63,003 nucleotides of DNA from Verrucomicrobiota bacterium (GTDB lineage Bacteria > Verrucomicrobiota > Verrucomicrobiia > Opitutales > Opitutaceae), in assembly GCA_023443455.1 (NCBI GenBank), contig JAEZUE010000078.1, forward strand, positions 1-63,003, written 5' to 3'. Below, one piece after another: positions 45,887-55,600 of this stretch. Position 1 is the first letter of the stretch; each line of letters starts with the position of its first letter. The notes below the pieces were generated by a model. It saw nothing but the letters and a program-made list of their open reading frames with translations, was not told where the DNA came from and made no database searches. Both the position numbers and the translations under genes were made by a program.

Positions 45887-46380
45887 TCCCGACCTGGCTC
45901 CCCCTCTCCCCCGCCGATGCCGACGCGGTGCGCCGCCTCGCCGACCAAGCGCACCCGTCGCTGCCCGAGCGGGCCGCAGTATTCGCCGATCGGATCCACC
46001 TCTTCCCCGGCGGCTGCCGTCGCCTTCTCCTCCACGGCGAACTCGCCGGGTACGCCATCGCCCACCCGTGGCTTTTTGAGCAACCTCCACCGCTCGACAC
46101 CGTGTTCGGCATCCTGCCCACCCCGGCCGACTGCCTCCACATCCACGACATCGTGGTGGCGCCCGCACTGCGCGGCCACGGCCTGGCGGGAGAATTTCTC
46201 GACGCGATGGCCACCGTGGCCTCCCGCCATCGCCTTCCACGGCTCACTCTGGTTTCGGTCAACGACACGCACCCGCTCTGGTCGCGCTTCGGCTTCGCGA
46301 TCCGGGAAGCACCCGCCCTCGCGACCAAGCTCGCCGGCTACGGCTCCACCGCCCGCTACATGGTCCGCGAGCTCCGGTAG
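45883..46380 (+). CDS. GNAT-family N-acetyltransferase (165 aa)
   Basis: The acetyl-CoA binding region is visible as LHIHDIVVAPALRGHGLAGEFLDAM (split), with the R/Q-x-x-G-x-G/A signature in RGHGLA. The C-terminal WSRFGFAIRE is the usual GNAT ending. The start is taken as a TTG overlapping the pxpC stop (TTGA), as for pxpB; a GTG at 45928 is an alternative. It is a member of the pxp transcript, which may mean that it acetylates an amino acid or a product of glutamate metabolism, but its substrate is unknown. It converges with a GH2 gene, with 19 bp between the stops. Confidence 0.85.
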   Translation: MIPTWLPLSPADADAVRRLADQAHPSLPERAAVFADRIHLFPGGCRRLLLHGELAGYAIAHPWLFEQPPPLDTVFGILPTPADCLHIHDIVVAPALRGHGLAGEFLDAMATVASRHRLPRLTLVSVNDTHPLWSRFGFAIREAPALATKLAGYGSTARYMVRELR

Positions 46381-46399
46381 CTGCGCAGCCAGTGGCCAT

Positions 46400-49210
46400 T
46401 CACTCGCCGAAGCGGAAACTCACCCGACCCCGATGCGCCGCGGGGGTCGGCGCGAGCCGGCCTTGTGGGCCGAGCTGGTCGGCGGAGGAGAATTTCGTGC
46501 CGATCGCCGGGATCGCATCGAGCACCGCCAGTCCGCACTCGGGCAACTCGACACGGGTCTTCGCCTGCAACTCCGCGGGCGGGAACGACGGCGTCAGCAC
46601 CTGAATATCCGCGCCGCGCCCGTTGCCCGGCACCACGGTGATCGGCCCCTCGACGGTCTCCAGCCGCAGCCAGCGCACGCCGCTAAAACAGCCCTTGAAC
46701 TCCGGATACTCCCAGCCGGCATGGCCGGTGATGGTGTCGTTGTAGGCGTTGTGCCAAAGCCCGAGCGACGTGCCGCGGCGCCGGTTGGCCCAGACCCGGT
46801 ACGGGCCCTCGCCCACCCAGGTCTTCGTGCGCACCAACTCTTCCGGGTAGTCGAAACAGACTCCTCGATACGCCGACGGGTGCTCCGCCGTGTAGGCATA
46901 CTCGCAGTCGAGCCAGCCGTTGGCGCGCACGATCCATGTGACCTCCCCCAGCGCCCCGGTGTACCGCGCCTCGACGACCAGATTCCCGCCGTCGTGGTGC
47001 CAGAGGAAAGATTCCAGCTTCGCCTCGCCCACCGCCGGGCGCGGACCGTGGGAGAACGAGAATGCCTCGCCGCCGCGCTGCACCGAGAGGAGCCGACCGT
47101 CGTTCTTCCCGAATTCGACGACCAGATCGCCCGCCGTCGCCCGGAGCCGGTCCGGCCCATCTTCGACCGCGACCACCACACCTTCAGGTGCAACTGTCGC
47201 CGAGGTCCAATCCGTCATCCGGCCAAATCCGCCGAGAGGCCATGTCCAGGTCCACAACTCGCGCCCGTGGGGATCTTCGGCCCGCAACGCCAGCACGTCG
47301 GCCGCGTTCCAGTCGGCCGGCAGTTCGAGGCGCAGCGAACCCGTTTCCCCCGGGGCGATCCGCGGTGCGGTGGCATCGTTGGCCGCCACGATCGAGACTT
47401 CCGCCGACGCCGCACCCGGATCGGGCAACCGCCGCAGCTCCCAATGGAAACGACACGCCGCGAGATCGGTGAAGCCGAAGCGGTTCTCGAGCGTGAGCGT
47501 GCCGTCGAACTCGGCGGGCAACTCGCGCTCCCGCACGACCACCGGGCACCACACGTCCTTCACCGTGAAGTAGCTCGCCTCCTTTTCGCGATACGGCCCC
47601 AGGATGCCGTCGGGCGCCTTGTTGCCGACCACGTCGATCGCGCCCGTATCGGGTCGTTTCACACCCTCGTCGACCCACGCCCAGATGAAACCGCCGCCGG
47701 CCACGGGCGAACGCCGCATCGCGTCCCAATAATCCTCCAGGCCCGCGCCTGCGCCTCCGTCGTAGAGGCCGTGGAGAAACTCGGTGGGCAGGTAGATCAA
47801 CGGCTGCGCGTCGTCCATCGGCTGCCCGTTGCGCCGGTGCCCCACGAACCCGCCCGCGGCCATCACCAGGGTCTGATCGTACTTGCGATAGTGCGCCGTA
47901 TTCACGCCTCCGTGCACATCCCACGGGTGCAGCACCGGGCGCCGCTGCGGATCCCACTGCGCGAAGTCCGCGTCGAGCGCCGCCTCCCAACCGCCCTCGT
48001 TGCCGTTGTCCCAGAAAAGGATGCTCGGGTGGTTCACGTCGCGCCGCACCATCTCGCGCACGAGCGGACGCCCGGCCTCGACGCTGTAGCACTTCTGCCA
48101 ACCGGCGAGTTCGTCGAGCACGTACAGCCCGAGCTCGTCGCACAATTCGAGGAAGCGCTCGTCGGGCGGATAGTGCGACATGCGCACCGCGTTCATGTTG
48201 GCCTCCTGCATCAGCCGAATGTCCTCGCGGTGGTCGCGCTCGGCCAGGCAGCGGCCCGACTCGGGGTGGAACGAGTGCCGGTTCGCACCCTGCAGCACGA
48301 TCCGCCGCCCGTTGAGGTAGAAACCGTCGTGGGGCCGCACCTCGAACGTGCGGAAACCGAAGCGCTTGGTGACGACATGGCGAACCGTCGCTCCCTCCAC
48401 CAACCGGACTTCGAGGCGGTAAAGATTCGGCTCCTCGGCGTTCCAGAGACGCACGCCGCCGAGCGCGCCCTCCAGATGGGCCGCACCGGAGTCCGCGATC
48501 GGCGCAACCAGCGGTTGACCGACTCGTCGGCCGTCGAGTTCACACACCTGCGCCTCGACGCGCGTTGCATCGCCCGCGCCGTCGACCTCGATCTCCGCGC
48601 GCAGCGATCCGTCGGCCCGCGCATCGATCGCCACGTGGTCGATGAACTGCGCGGGCACCGACTCGAGCCACACCGGTCGGAAGATCCCGCCGAAGTTCCA
48701 ATAGTCGCCGGTGCGCTCCGCGCGGTTCACCGACTCGTCCGCCGACGTCTCGGCGACCGTCACCTCCAGAGTATTCTCGGCACCATGCCGAACCAGCTCG
48801 GTCACCTCGTGGCGAAACCGGTAGAAACCGCCGCGATGCGCGGGGCCGACCTCGGTGCCGTTGAGGCGGGCCGACGTATCCGTCATCGCACCATCGAACA
48901 CCAGAAACACCCGCCGCCCCGCCCACTCGGCGGGCACGGCAAACGTGTGGCGATACTCGCCCACTTCGCCCGGTTCCACCGAGTGGTAGCTCAACGTCCC
49001 GAAGCCATGCATCTCCCAGTTCGAGGGCACGGGAATCGTCGTCCACTCGCCGGCCCGCGCTCCCGCCGAACAGCGAAACGCCCACTCGACCGCATCGTCG
49101 CGATCATGGCCGGAGAGGTAGAGGCGTTCCGACTCGTTCGCCACGGCGGCCGAGCACACCCGGGCCACAAGGGCGACGCCGACCACGAAACCGGAAAACA
49201 GAACACGCAT
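46400..49210 (-). CDS. Exported GH2-family glycoside hydrolase, beta-galactosidase-like (936 aa)
   Basis: GH2 enzymes are retaining beta-galactosidases, glucuronidases or mannosidases. A signal peptide (MRVLFSGFVVGVALVA, cleavage after CSA) is followed by the jelly-roll sugar-binding domain (PSNWEMHGFG; YRHTFAVPAEWAGRRVFLVFDG), the Ig-like domain, and the TIM barrel with LQGANRHSFHPESGR, NMNAVRMSHYPPD, acid/base Glu in NHPSILFWDNGNEGG and a likely nucleophile Glu in YLPTEFLHG. The C-terminal third is beta-rich, as in LacZ-type domain 5. The start is MRVLF or MRHPM four codons upstream. It is divergent from a second GH2 gene, with about 235 bp between. Confidence 0.92.
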   Translation of the reverse strand: MRVLFSGFVVGVALVARVCSAAVANESERLYLSGHDRDDAVEWAFRCSAGARAGEWTTIPVPSNWEMHGFGTLSYHSVEPGEVGEYRHTFAVPAEWAGRRVFLVFDGAMTDTSARLNGTEVGPAHRGGFYRFRHEVTELVRHGAENTLEVTVAETSADESVNRAERTGDYWNFGGIFRPVWLESVPAQFIDHVAIDARADGSLRAEIEVDGAGDATRVEAQVCELDGRRVGQPLVAPIADSGAAHLEGALGGVRLWNAEEPNLYRLEVRLVEGATVRHVVTKRFGFRTFEVRPHDGFYLNGRRIVLQGANRHSFHPESGRCLAERDHREDIRLMQEANMNAVRMSHYPPDERFLELCDELGLYVLDELAGWQKCYSVEAGRPLVREMVRRDVNHPSILFWDNGNEGGWEAALDADFAQWDPQRRPVLHPWDVHGGVNTAHYRKYDQTLVMAAGGFVGHRRNGQPMDDAQPLIYLPTEFLHGLYDGGAGAGLEDYWDAMRRSPVAGGGFIWAWVDEGVKRPDTGAIDVVGNKAPDGILGPYREKEASYFTVKDVWCPVVVRERELPAEFDGTLTLENRFGFTDLAACRFHWELRRLPDPGAASAEVSIVAANDATAPRIAPGETGSLRLELPADWNAADVLALRAEDPHGRELWTWTWPLGGFGRMTDWTSATVAPEGVVVAVEDGPDRLRATAGDLVVEFGKNDGRLLSVQRGGEAFSFSHGPRPAVGEAKLESFLWHHDGGNLVVEARYTGALGEVTWIVRANGWLDCEYAYTAEHPSAYRGVCFDYPEELVRTKTWVGEGPYRVWANRRRGTSLGLWHNAYNDTITGHAGWEYPEFKGCFSGVRWLRLETVEGPITVVPGNGRGADIQVLTPSFPPAELQAKTRVELPECGLAVLDAIPAIGTKFSSADQLGPQGRLAPTPAAHRGRVSFRFGE

Positions 49211-49445
49211 GGGGTGACGCATAGCTATGCAAAGGCTGCGGTTCCAGCCATGGGTCAAGCGCGGAGCCGCCGGCAAATCGGCAAGACAGTCCAAACCAAT
49301 GCCCGACGTGGCGCTGCTCGCCGGCAGCGATTCGAATCCGACGATCCCCGCTCCGAGTTCTCCAATCCGCGTTTCCTCAAACCGTCCGCCCGGCGCCGCG
49401 TCGCGATCCCGATCCCGTCTCCCAAACTCCGCTTCCTTTTCCAAC

Positions 49446-52400
49446 GTGCGCGCGCCCGCTCCCAACGACCAGCCACCCCTCGGCCCCCAATGCCTCGACC
49501 TCACCGGCGACTGGCGCCTCTCGTTCGTCGGTCCGGCCGCTCTCGGTGCCGACGAGTCCGCCCTCCCCGCGATCGCGTTCGACGACACCATCCACCTCCC
49601 CGCCACCACCGAGACCGCCGGCAAGGGGCCGCTGAACCACGAACGCCGCCTCGGCGGACTCACCCCGGTCCGCGGCCTCGCGCAGGCCGTGTGGTACGAA
49701 CGCGACATCACCATCCCGGCCGACTGCTCGGGGCGGCGGGTGATCCTTTTCCTCGAACGCACCAAACACTGCACCGTCTGGCTCGACGGCCGCCGCATCG
49801 GTTTCTCCGCCCTGCTTTGCTCACCGCAGGAACACGACCTCGGCCCGCTCACCAACGGCACCCACCGCCTCACGCTCCGCATCGACAACAGCCGCAAGCC
49901 CGTCCCGGGCGACAACCACCAGACCTCCGAGCATACGCAGGGCAACTGGAACGGCGTGCTCGGGCGCATGGAACTCCGCGTCGCCGCCGCCCTTGCCATC
50001 CGCCATGTCGCGGTCCGTCCCGATGTGGCCGGCCGCGCGTTCTTGCTCCGCATCGAACTTTCCGCGACACCCGCGCCCGCAGCCACGGGCGAACTCGTCC
50101 TCTCCGCCGAAAGCGCGAACCACCCCGGCTCCACCCACCGCCCCGCGCCCGTCCGTATCCCGCTCACGGACGACTCGCGCACGATCGAGGCGAAGCTCCC
50201 GCTCGGACCCGAAGCCGGGTTGTGGGACGAATTCAGCCCCGCGCTCTACCGCCTCACTGTCGCCCTGCGGCATCCGCTCGGCCACGACACGGCAACCGTC
50301 GTCACCGGCCTGCGCGAGTTCGGCCGGCACGGCACCCAGTTCGCGATCAACGGCCGCACCACCTTCCTGCGCGGCGAGGTCAACTGCTGCGTCTTCCCGC
50401 TCACCGGCCACCCGCCGATGGATGTCGCCGGCTGGCGCCGCTACTACGGCACGCTCCAGCAGTACGGCATCAACCACGTGCGTTTCCACAGCTGGACTCC
50501 CCCCGACGCCGCGTTCACCGCGGCCGACGAACTCGGGTTTTACGTGCAGACCGAGCTGCCCTTCTGGGGCGAATGGAACGACTCGATTCGCGAGACCCTC
50601 CAGCCCGAAGGCGAAGCCATCCTGCGCACCTACGGCCACCACCCGTCGTTCGTGTTGCTCACGCTCGGCAACGAACATCGCGGCGAACGCGCACCGATGA
50701 CCGCGCTCGTCTCCGAGCTCCGGACACAGGACCCGGACCGCCTCTACGCCGAGGGCGCGAACAACTTCCTCACCGAGCCCTCCCTCGCCCCGGCCGACGA
50801 CTGCTGGATCACCGCCCGCGTGCCGGTTCGTCGCCAACCCGGCCGCTTTGCCAACGTCCGCGGTTGCCACGCCACCAACGACCTCGCCGACGGCCACCTC
50901 CAGGTCGGCCAAGGCGGCACCCGCTTCGACTACCGCAGGGCGATCACCGGTATCCCGATCCCGGCGATCAGCCACGAGATCGGCCAATTCACCACGACAC
51001 CGAACTTCGACGAGATCGCGCGCTACACCGGTGTCTTCGCCGCGCGCAACCTCGAGCACTTCCGCGCCAAGGCCGAAGCCGCCGGCGTGCTCGGCCGAGC
51101 TCCCACGCACCATCGCACTTCCGCAAAACTCGTCGCCCGCCTCTACCGCGAAGAGATCGAGGCCGCGCTGCGCACTCCCGGTTTCGCCGGCTTCCAATTA
51201 CTCGGCCTGCAGGATTTCCCCGGTCAGGGCACCGCGCTCGTCGGCCTGCTCGACGCGTTCATGGAGTCGAAGGGCGCCATCTGCCCCGAGGAGTTCCGGC
51301 GTTTCTGCGCACCCCACGTGCTGCTCGCGCGTTTCGACCGCCACACCTGGACCGCCGGCAAGGAGTTCGCCGCCGATCTCGAACTCGCCCACTTCGGCCC
51401 AGCGGATCTGCCGGCAGGCACGCTGACCTGGGAGCTCCGCGCCAAGCCCGCGCCTGTAGGAGCCTGCTCGCAGGCGATTCCGTCGGGCGAATCGGCCGAG
51501 CCGTGCACAGATCGCCTGCAAGCAGGCTCCTACATTTCGGGCGCAATCACCACTCCCGCCGTCGCGAACGGGGGCCTCCGCCCGCTCGGCGAGTTGCGCT
51601 TCGCGCTTCCCTGCCCCGACACCGCCCAATCCTATGCGCTCCGCCTCGTCCACACGGCCGGCGCGGTCACCACCACGACCGAGCACACGCTCTGGGTGTA
51701 TCCGCCGCGGCCGACCAAGTCCCTCCGTCCGGGCCGTGGGGTGAAACTGGTCCGCCACCTCGACCGCAGCGCGCTCGAGGTCCTCGCCGCCGGCGGCCGG
51801 GTGGTCCTGCTGCCCGATGCCGCCCACCCGTTCGCCCACAGCCCGGGCGGCGCGTTCATGACCGATTTCTGGTGCTGGCCCCTGTTCTTCAATACGCCTG
51901 GCACGATGGGGCTGACCATCGACACCGCCCATCCGGCGCTGCGCGGGTTCCCGACCGCCGAGCATTCCGATTGGCAGTGGTTCGACCTCACCCGCGCCGC
52001 CCAGCCCGTCGTGCTCGACGGCCTCCCGCCTTCGCTTCGCCCGATCGTCGAGGTGCCCGACAATCTCGACCGTTGCCACCGGCTCGGCCTGCTCCTCGAG
52101 GCCCAGGTCGGCTCCGGCAAGCTGCTGGTCTGCGGCATCGACCTGCCCCTGCTCGCCCGGCGCCATCCCGAGGCCCGACAACTGCTGGCCTCGCTGCTCA
52201 CCTACGCCGCCTCCGACGCCTTCCAACCGGCAACCACGCTCACCTCCGACGACCTCGCCGTCGCGCTCGAGGCCAAGGTCTCGCTCGAGCACGCCAAACG
52301 TTCCGCCTCCGTCGCCCGCCCCAACCGCGATCCGTTTGTCGTCTTCAACGACCATGCCGCCCCGGGCGCCGTCGATCCCGACAGCGCCTGGTGGCAGATC

Positions 52401-52670
52401 GACCTCGCCGCGCCCGCGCCGCTCGCCGGCATCGAGCTGGTCTGGGATCGCCAACTTGGTGGATACCATGTCGCCATCGAGAGCACGGCCGACGGTGCGC
52501 ACTGGCAGCCCCTGCTCGCCCGCGCCGAAGCCGGCCCGAAGCCGCGACGCCACCACCGCATCCCGGCACCCGCCTCCGCCGTGCGCGGAGTCCGCGTCCG
52601 CGTCACCAATCTTCCCGCGCGCGCCGAGATCGCGCTCAACGAGCTTCGCCTGCTGCAACCCGATGCCTGA
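49446..52670 (+). CDS. GH2-family glycoside hydrolase with C-terminal F5/8-type domain (1074 aa)
   Basis: The sequence becomes protein-like at the GTG of MRAPAPNDQ; the open frame back to 49227 is basic, Ser/Pro-rich and unlikely to be translated. The protein has a sugar-binding domain (LDLTGDWRLSF; LFLERTKHCTVWLDG), TIM barrel with acid/base Glu in LLTLGNEHRG and nucleophile Glu in PAISHEIGQF. The last 130 residues resemble an F5/8 type C (CBM32-like) sugar-binding domain (DSAWWQIDLAAPAPLAGIEL). No signal peptide follows the chosen start. A REPIN-like repeat is embedded in frame at 51455-51534, adding about 27 residues with little similarity to the rest. Its stop overlaps the DUF5107 gene start. 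Confidence 0.88.
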   Translation: MRAPAPNDQPPLGPQCLDLTGDWRLSFVGPAALGADESALPAIAFDDTIHLPATTETAGKGPLNHERRLGGLTPVRGLAQAVWYERDITIPADCSGRRVILFLERTKHCTVWLDGRRIGFSALLCSPQEHDLGPLTNGTHRLTLRIDNSRKPVPGDNHQTSEHTQGNWNGVLGRMELRVAAALAIRHVAVRPDVAGRAFLLRIELSATPAPAATGELVLSAESANHPGSTHRPAPVRIPLTDDSRTIEAKLPLGPEAGLWDEFSPALYRLTVALRHPLGHDTATVVTGLREFGRHGTQFAINGRTTFLRGEVNCCVFPLTGHPPMDVAGWRRYYGTLQQYGINHVRFHSWTPPDAAFTAADELGFYVQTELPFWGEWNDSIRETLQPEGEAILRTYGHHPSFVLLTLGNEHRGERAPMTALVSELRTQDPDRLYAEGANNFLTEPSLAPADDCWITARVPVRRQPGRFANVRGCHATNDLADGHLQVGQGGTRFDYRRAITGIPIPAISHEIGQFTTTPNFDEIARYTGVFAARNLEHFRAKAEAAGVLGRAPTHHRTSAKLVARLYREEIEAALRTPGFAGFQLLGLQDFPGQGTALVGLLDAFMESKGAICPEEFRRFCAPHVLLARFDRHTWTAGKEFAADLELAHFGPADLPAGTLTWELRAKPAPVGACSQAIPSGESAEPCTDRLQAGSYISGAITTPAVANGGLRPLGELRFALPCPDTAQSYALRLVHTAGAVTTTTEHTLWVYPPRPTKSLRPGRGVKLVRHLDRSALEVLAAGGRVVLLPDAAHPFAHSPGGAFMTDFWCWPLFFNTPGTMGLTIDTAHPALRGFPTAEHSDWQWFDLTRAAQPVVLDGLPPSLRPIVEVPDNLDRCHRLGLLLEAQVGSGKLLVCGIDLPLLARRHPEARQLLASLLTYAASDAFQPATTLTSDDLAVALEAKVSLEHAKRSASVARPNRDPFVVFNDHAAPGAVDPDSAWWQIDLAAPAPLAGIELVWDRQLGGYHVAIESTADGAHWQPLLARAEAGPKPRRHHRIPAPASAVRGVRVRVTNLPARAEIALNELRLLQPDA
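51455..51534. repeat. REPIN-like element inside the GH2 coding sequence
   Basis: Inverted 24-bp ends (starting TGTAGGAGCCTGCT at 51455-51478 and ending AGCAGGCTCCTACA at 51511-51534) match at 23 of 24 positions and flank a 32-bp centre. This is the two-REP inverted design of a REPIN. The reading frame runs through it, encoding a Cys-containing segment around VGACSQAIPSGESAEPC. The GTAGG...GCTTGC...GGCG core is shared with the element at 7305-7391. Confidence 0.85.
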
Positions 52671-55600
52671 TCCCATGTCCGCCGTCACCGTTCGCCAAGA
52701 GACTGTCGTGCTGCCGACCTACCGGCCGCACGCCCCCGACCGCAACCCGATGTTCCTCGAGAAGCGCGTCTACCAAGGTTCCAGCGGCCGGGTGTATCCC
52801 CTTCCCTTTCACGACCGCATCGCGGAGCGCCCCACGCCCGAGCCCTGGGACGTCGTGCTGCTGGAGAACGAGTACCTGCTCGTGATGCTGCTGCCCGCGC
52901 TGGGCGGCCGCATCCATCGGCTCGTCGACAAGACCAACAACTACGACGCGATCTACTACCAGCCCGTGATCAAGCCCGCGCTGGTCGGCCTCGCCGGCCC
53001 GTGGATCAGCGGCGGCATCGAGTTCAACTGGCCGCAGCACCACCGCCCCTCGACCTTCATGCCCGCCGCCGTGCACATCGAACACGAGGCCGACGGCGCG
53101 GTGACCGTCTGGCTGGGCGAGCACGACCCCATGGCGCGCATGAAGGGCATGCACGGCGTGCGCCTCGCGCCCGGCCGCGCGGTGCTCGAGCTGCGCGCCC
53201 GCGTGCACAACCGCACCGACGACGTGCAGACCTTCCTCTGGTGGGCCAACGTCGCCACCGAGGTCCACGAGCAGTACCAGTCGTTCTTCCCGCCCGACGC
53301 CACCTACGTGGCCGACCACGCCAAGCGGGCGATGAGCACCTTCCCGCTGTGCTCCGGCCACTACTACGGCGTCGACTACGCCGGCCGCGCCCGCCACGGC
53401 GTGCCCGCGGCCGAGACGCCCCGCCAGTATGTGCCAACTGGCGACTATCCGGCCAACGACCTCTCCTGGTACGCCAACATCCCCGTGCCGACCTCGTACA
53501 TGTGCATGGGCACCTCCGCCGATTTCTTCGGCGGCTACGACCACCGCGCGCAGGCGGGCCTCATCCACGTCGCCGACCACCACGTCGCCCCCGGCAAAAA
53601 GCAGTGGACCTGGGGCAACCACGAGTTCGGCTACGCCTGGGACCGCAACCTCACCGATGCCGACGAACACGGCCGCTTCCGCCCGTACATCGAGCTGATG
53701 GCCGGCGTCTTCACCGACAACCAGCCCGACTTCACCTTCCTCCAGCCCGGCGAGACCAAGACCTGGAGCCAGTTCTGGTATCCGTTCCGCGGCATCGGTC
53801 CGGCCCACTCCGCCGACACCGAGGTCGCGCTGAACCTGGTCGCCGCCCCCACGACCGCACGCATCGGCGTCGCCGTGACGACCGAGCGCAAGGGCCTGCG
53901 GATCCGCCTCCGCCGCGGCGCGAAGACCGTCGCCGAATTCACCCGCGACCTCTCGCCCGCCGCGCCGCTGGTCGAGACGGTGAAGCTGCCCCGCAACACC
54001 ACCGCGGCGGCGCTCACGCTCGAGGTCCTCCCGCCCTCCGGAGAACCACTCCTCCACTCGTACACGCCGCAACCGGCGCAGCCCCCCTCCCCCGAGAGCC
54101 TGGCCCAGGTGGCCGCCACCGAGCCGCCGCCGCCCACGGGGATCGAGGGCAACGACGAACTCTACCTCACCGGCCTGCACCTCGAGCAATACCGCCACGC
54201 CACCCGCGCGCCCGACGCCTACTGGCGCGAGGCGCTGCGCCGCGATCCCGGCGATTCCCGCTGCCACGTCGCGCTCGGCCGCTGGCACCTGCGCCGCGGC
54301 GAACTGGCCGACGCCGAACGGCACCTGCGTGGCGCCGTCGCCCGCCTCACCCGCCGCAACCCGAACCCGGCCGACGGCGAGGCCCACTACCAGCTCGGCC
54401 GTTGCCTACGGTTGAAAGCGCTCCTCGCCTCCGATTCGGCCGATGCCGAGTCCCTGCACACCGCGGCGAAGGATGCGTTCGCGAAGGCCACCTGGAACCA
54501 GGCGTGGTGCGCCGCCGGGCACTTCGCCCTCGCCGAGCTCGACTGCATCGCCGCCGCCTTCGACTCCGCCCTGGCCCACCTCGACCACAGTCTCCGCCAC
54601 GATTCCCACAACCTCCGTGCCCGCGATCTGAAGACAATGGTCCTCCGGCGTCTCGGCCGTGCCGCCGAGGCCGACACCCTGCTCGCGACCACCCTCGCGC
54701 TCGACCCGCTCGACGCCTGGGCGCTGCATCTCTCCGGCCGCACCGTTCCCGGCGACACCCAGATCCGCCTCGACCTCGCGCTCGATCTCGCGCGGGCCGG
54801 CTTCCACGACGAGGCCCTCGCCGTGCTCGAGGCCGCCCAGCCCGAGCTCTTCTCGGGCACCACCCCGTTGCTGCACTACTACCGCGCGTGGTTCTGTGCC
54901 CGGGCGGGCGACGCCAAGGCCTCGCGACGCCATCTCACCACCGCGGCCAGGACCTCGCCCGACTACTGCTTCCCGGCCCGCCTGGAGGAAATCGTCATCC
55001 TGCAGTTCGCCCTCGCCGCCAACCCGAAGGATGCGAACGCCCCCTTCCTGCTCGGCAACCTGCTCTACGACCGCCGCCGCCACCGCGAAGCCATCGCCCA
55101 TTGGGAACACGCCGTCCGCCTCGCCCCCGCCAACGCCGTCGCCTGGCGCAACCTCGGTATCGGCTACTTCAACATCCTCCAGCAGCCCGCCAAGGCCCGC
55201 CGCGCCTACGACGCCGCGGTCCGCGCGGCCCCCGACGACGCCCGACTCGTCTTCGAACGCGACCAGCTCGCCAAGCGCCTCGGGGAGCCACCCGCCAAGC
55301 GTCTCCGCATTCTGGAGAAGAAGCGCGAACTCGTGGCCCGGCGCGACGATCTCGGCGTCGAGTACTGCGCGCTGCTCAACCAGGTCGGCCGCTCCGCCGA
55401 GGCCCGCGCGATCGTGGCGGGCCGCCGGTTCCAACCGTGGGAAGGCGGTGAAGGCCAGGCGCTCGGCCAGCACGTGCGCACCCATCTGCTGCTCGGGCGC
55501 GAAGCGCTCGGCCGCGGCAGCGCCGAGTCGGTGGCCGCCGCGATCACCCACTTCGAAGCCGCGTTGTCGGCGCCGGAGAACCTCGGCGAGGCCAAGCATC

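Noticed and set aside
49227..49445. 73-residue N-terminal extension of the rightward GH2
   Set aside because: It is Ser/Pro/Arg-rich, resembles no domain and covers most of the divergent promoter spacer; a GTG at 49446 gives a normal start.
45917..52885. A 2322-codon rightward open frame
   Set aside because: It runs across the leftward GH2 gene and a frame of the rightward one. Its protein is Arg/Pro/Ala-rich without domains; long empty frames are expected at this G+C content.
53001..55451. 816-codon frame inside the DUF5107 gene
   Set aside because: It is an out-of-frame shadow of a gene with clear domains; its protein is mostly Arg, Pro and Ala.
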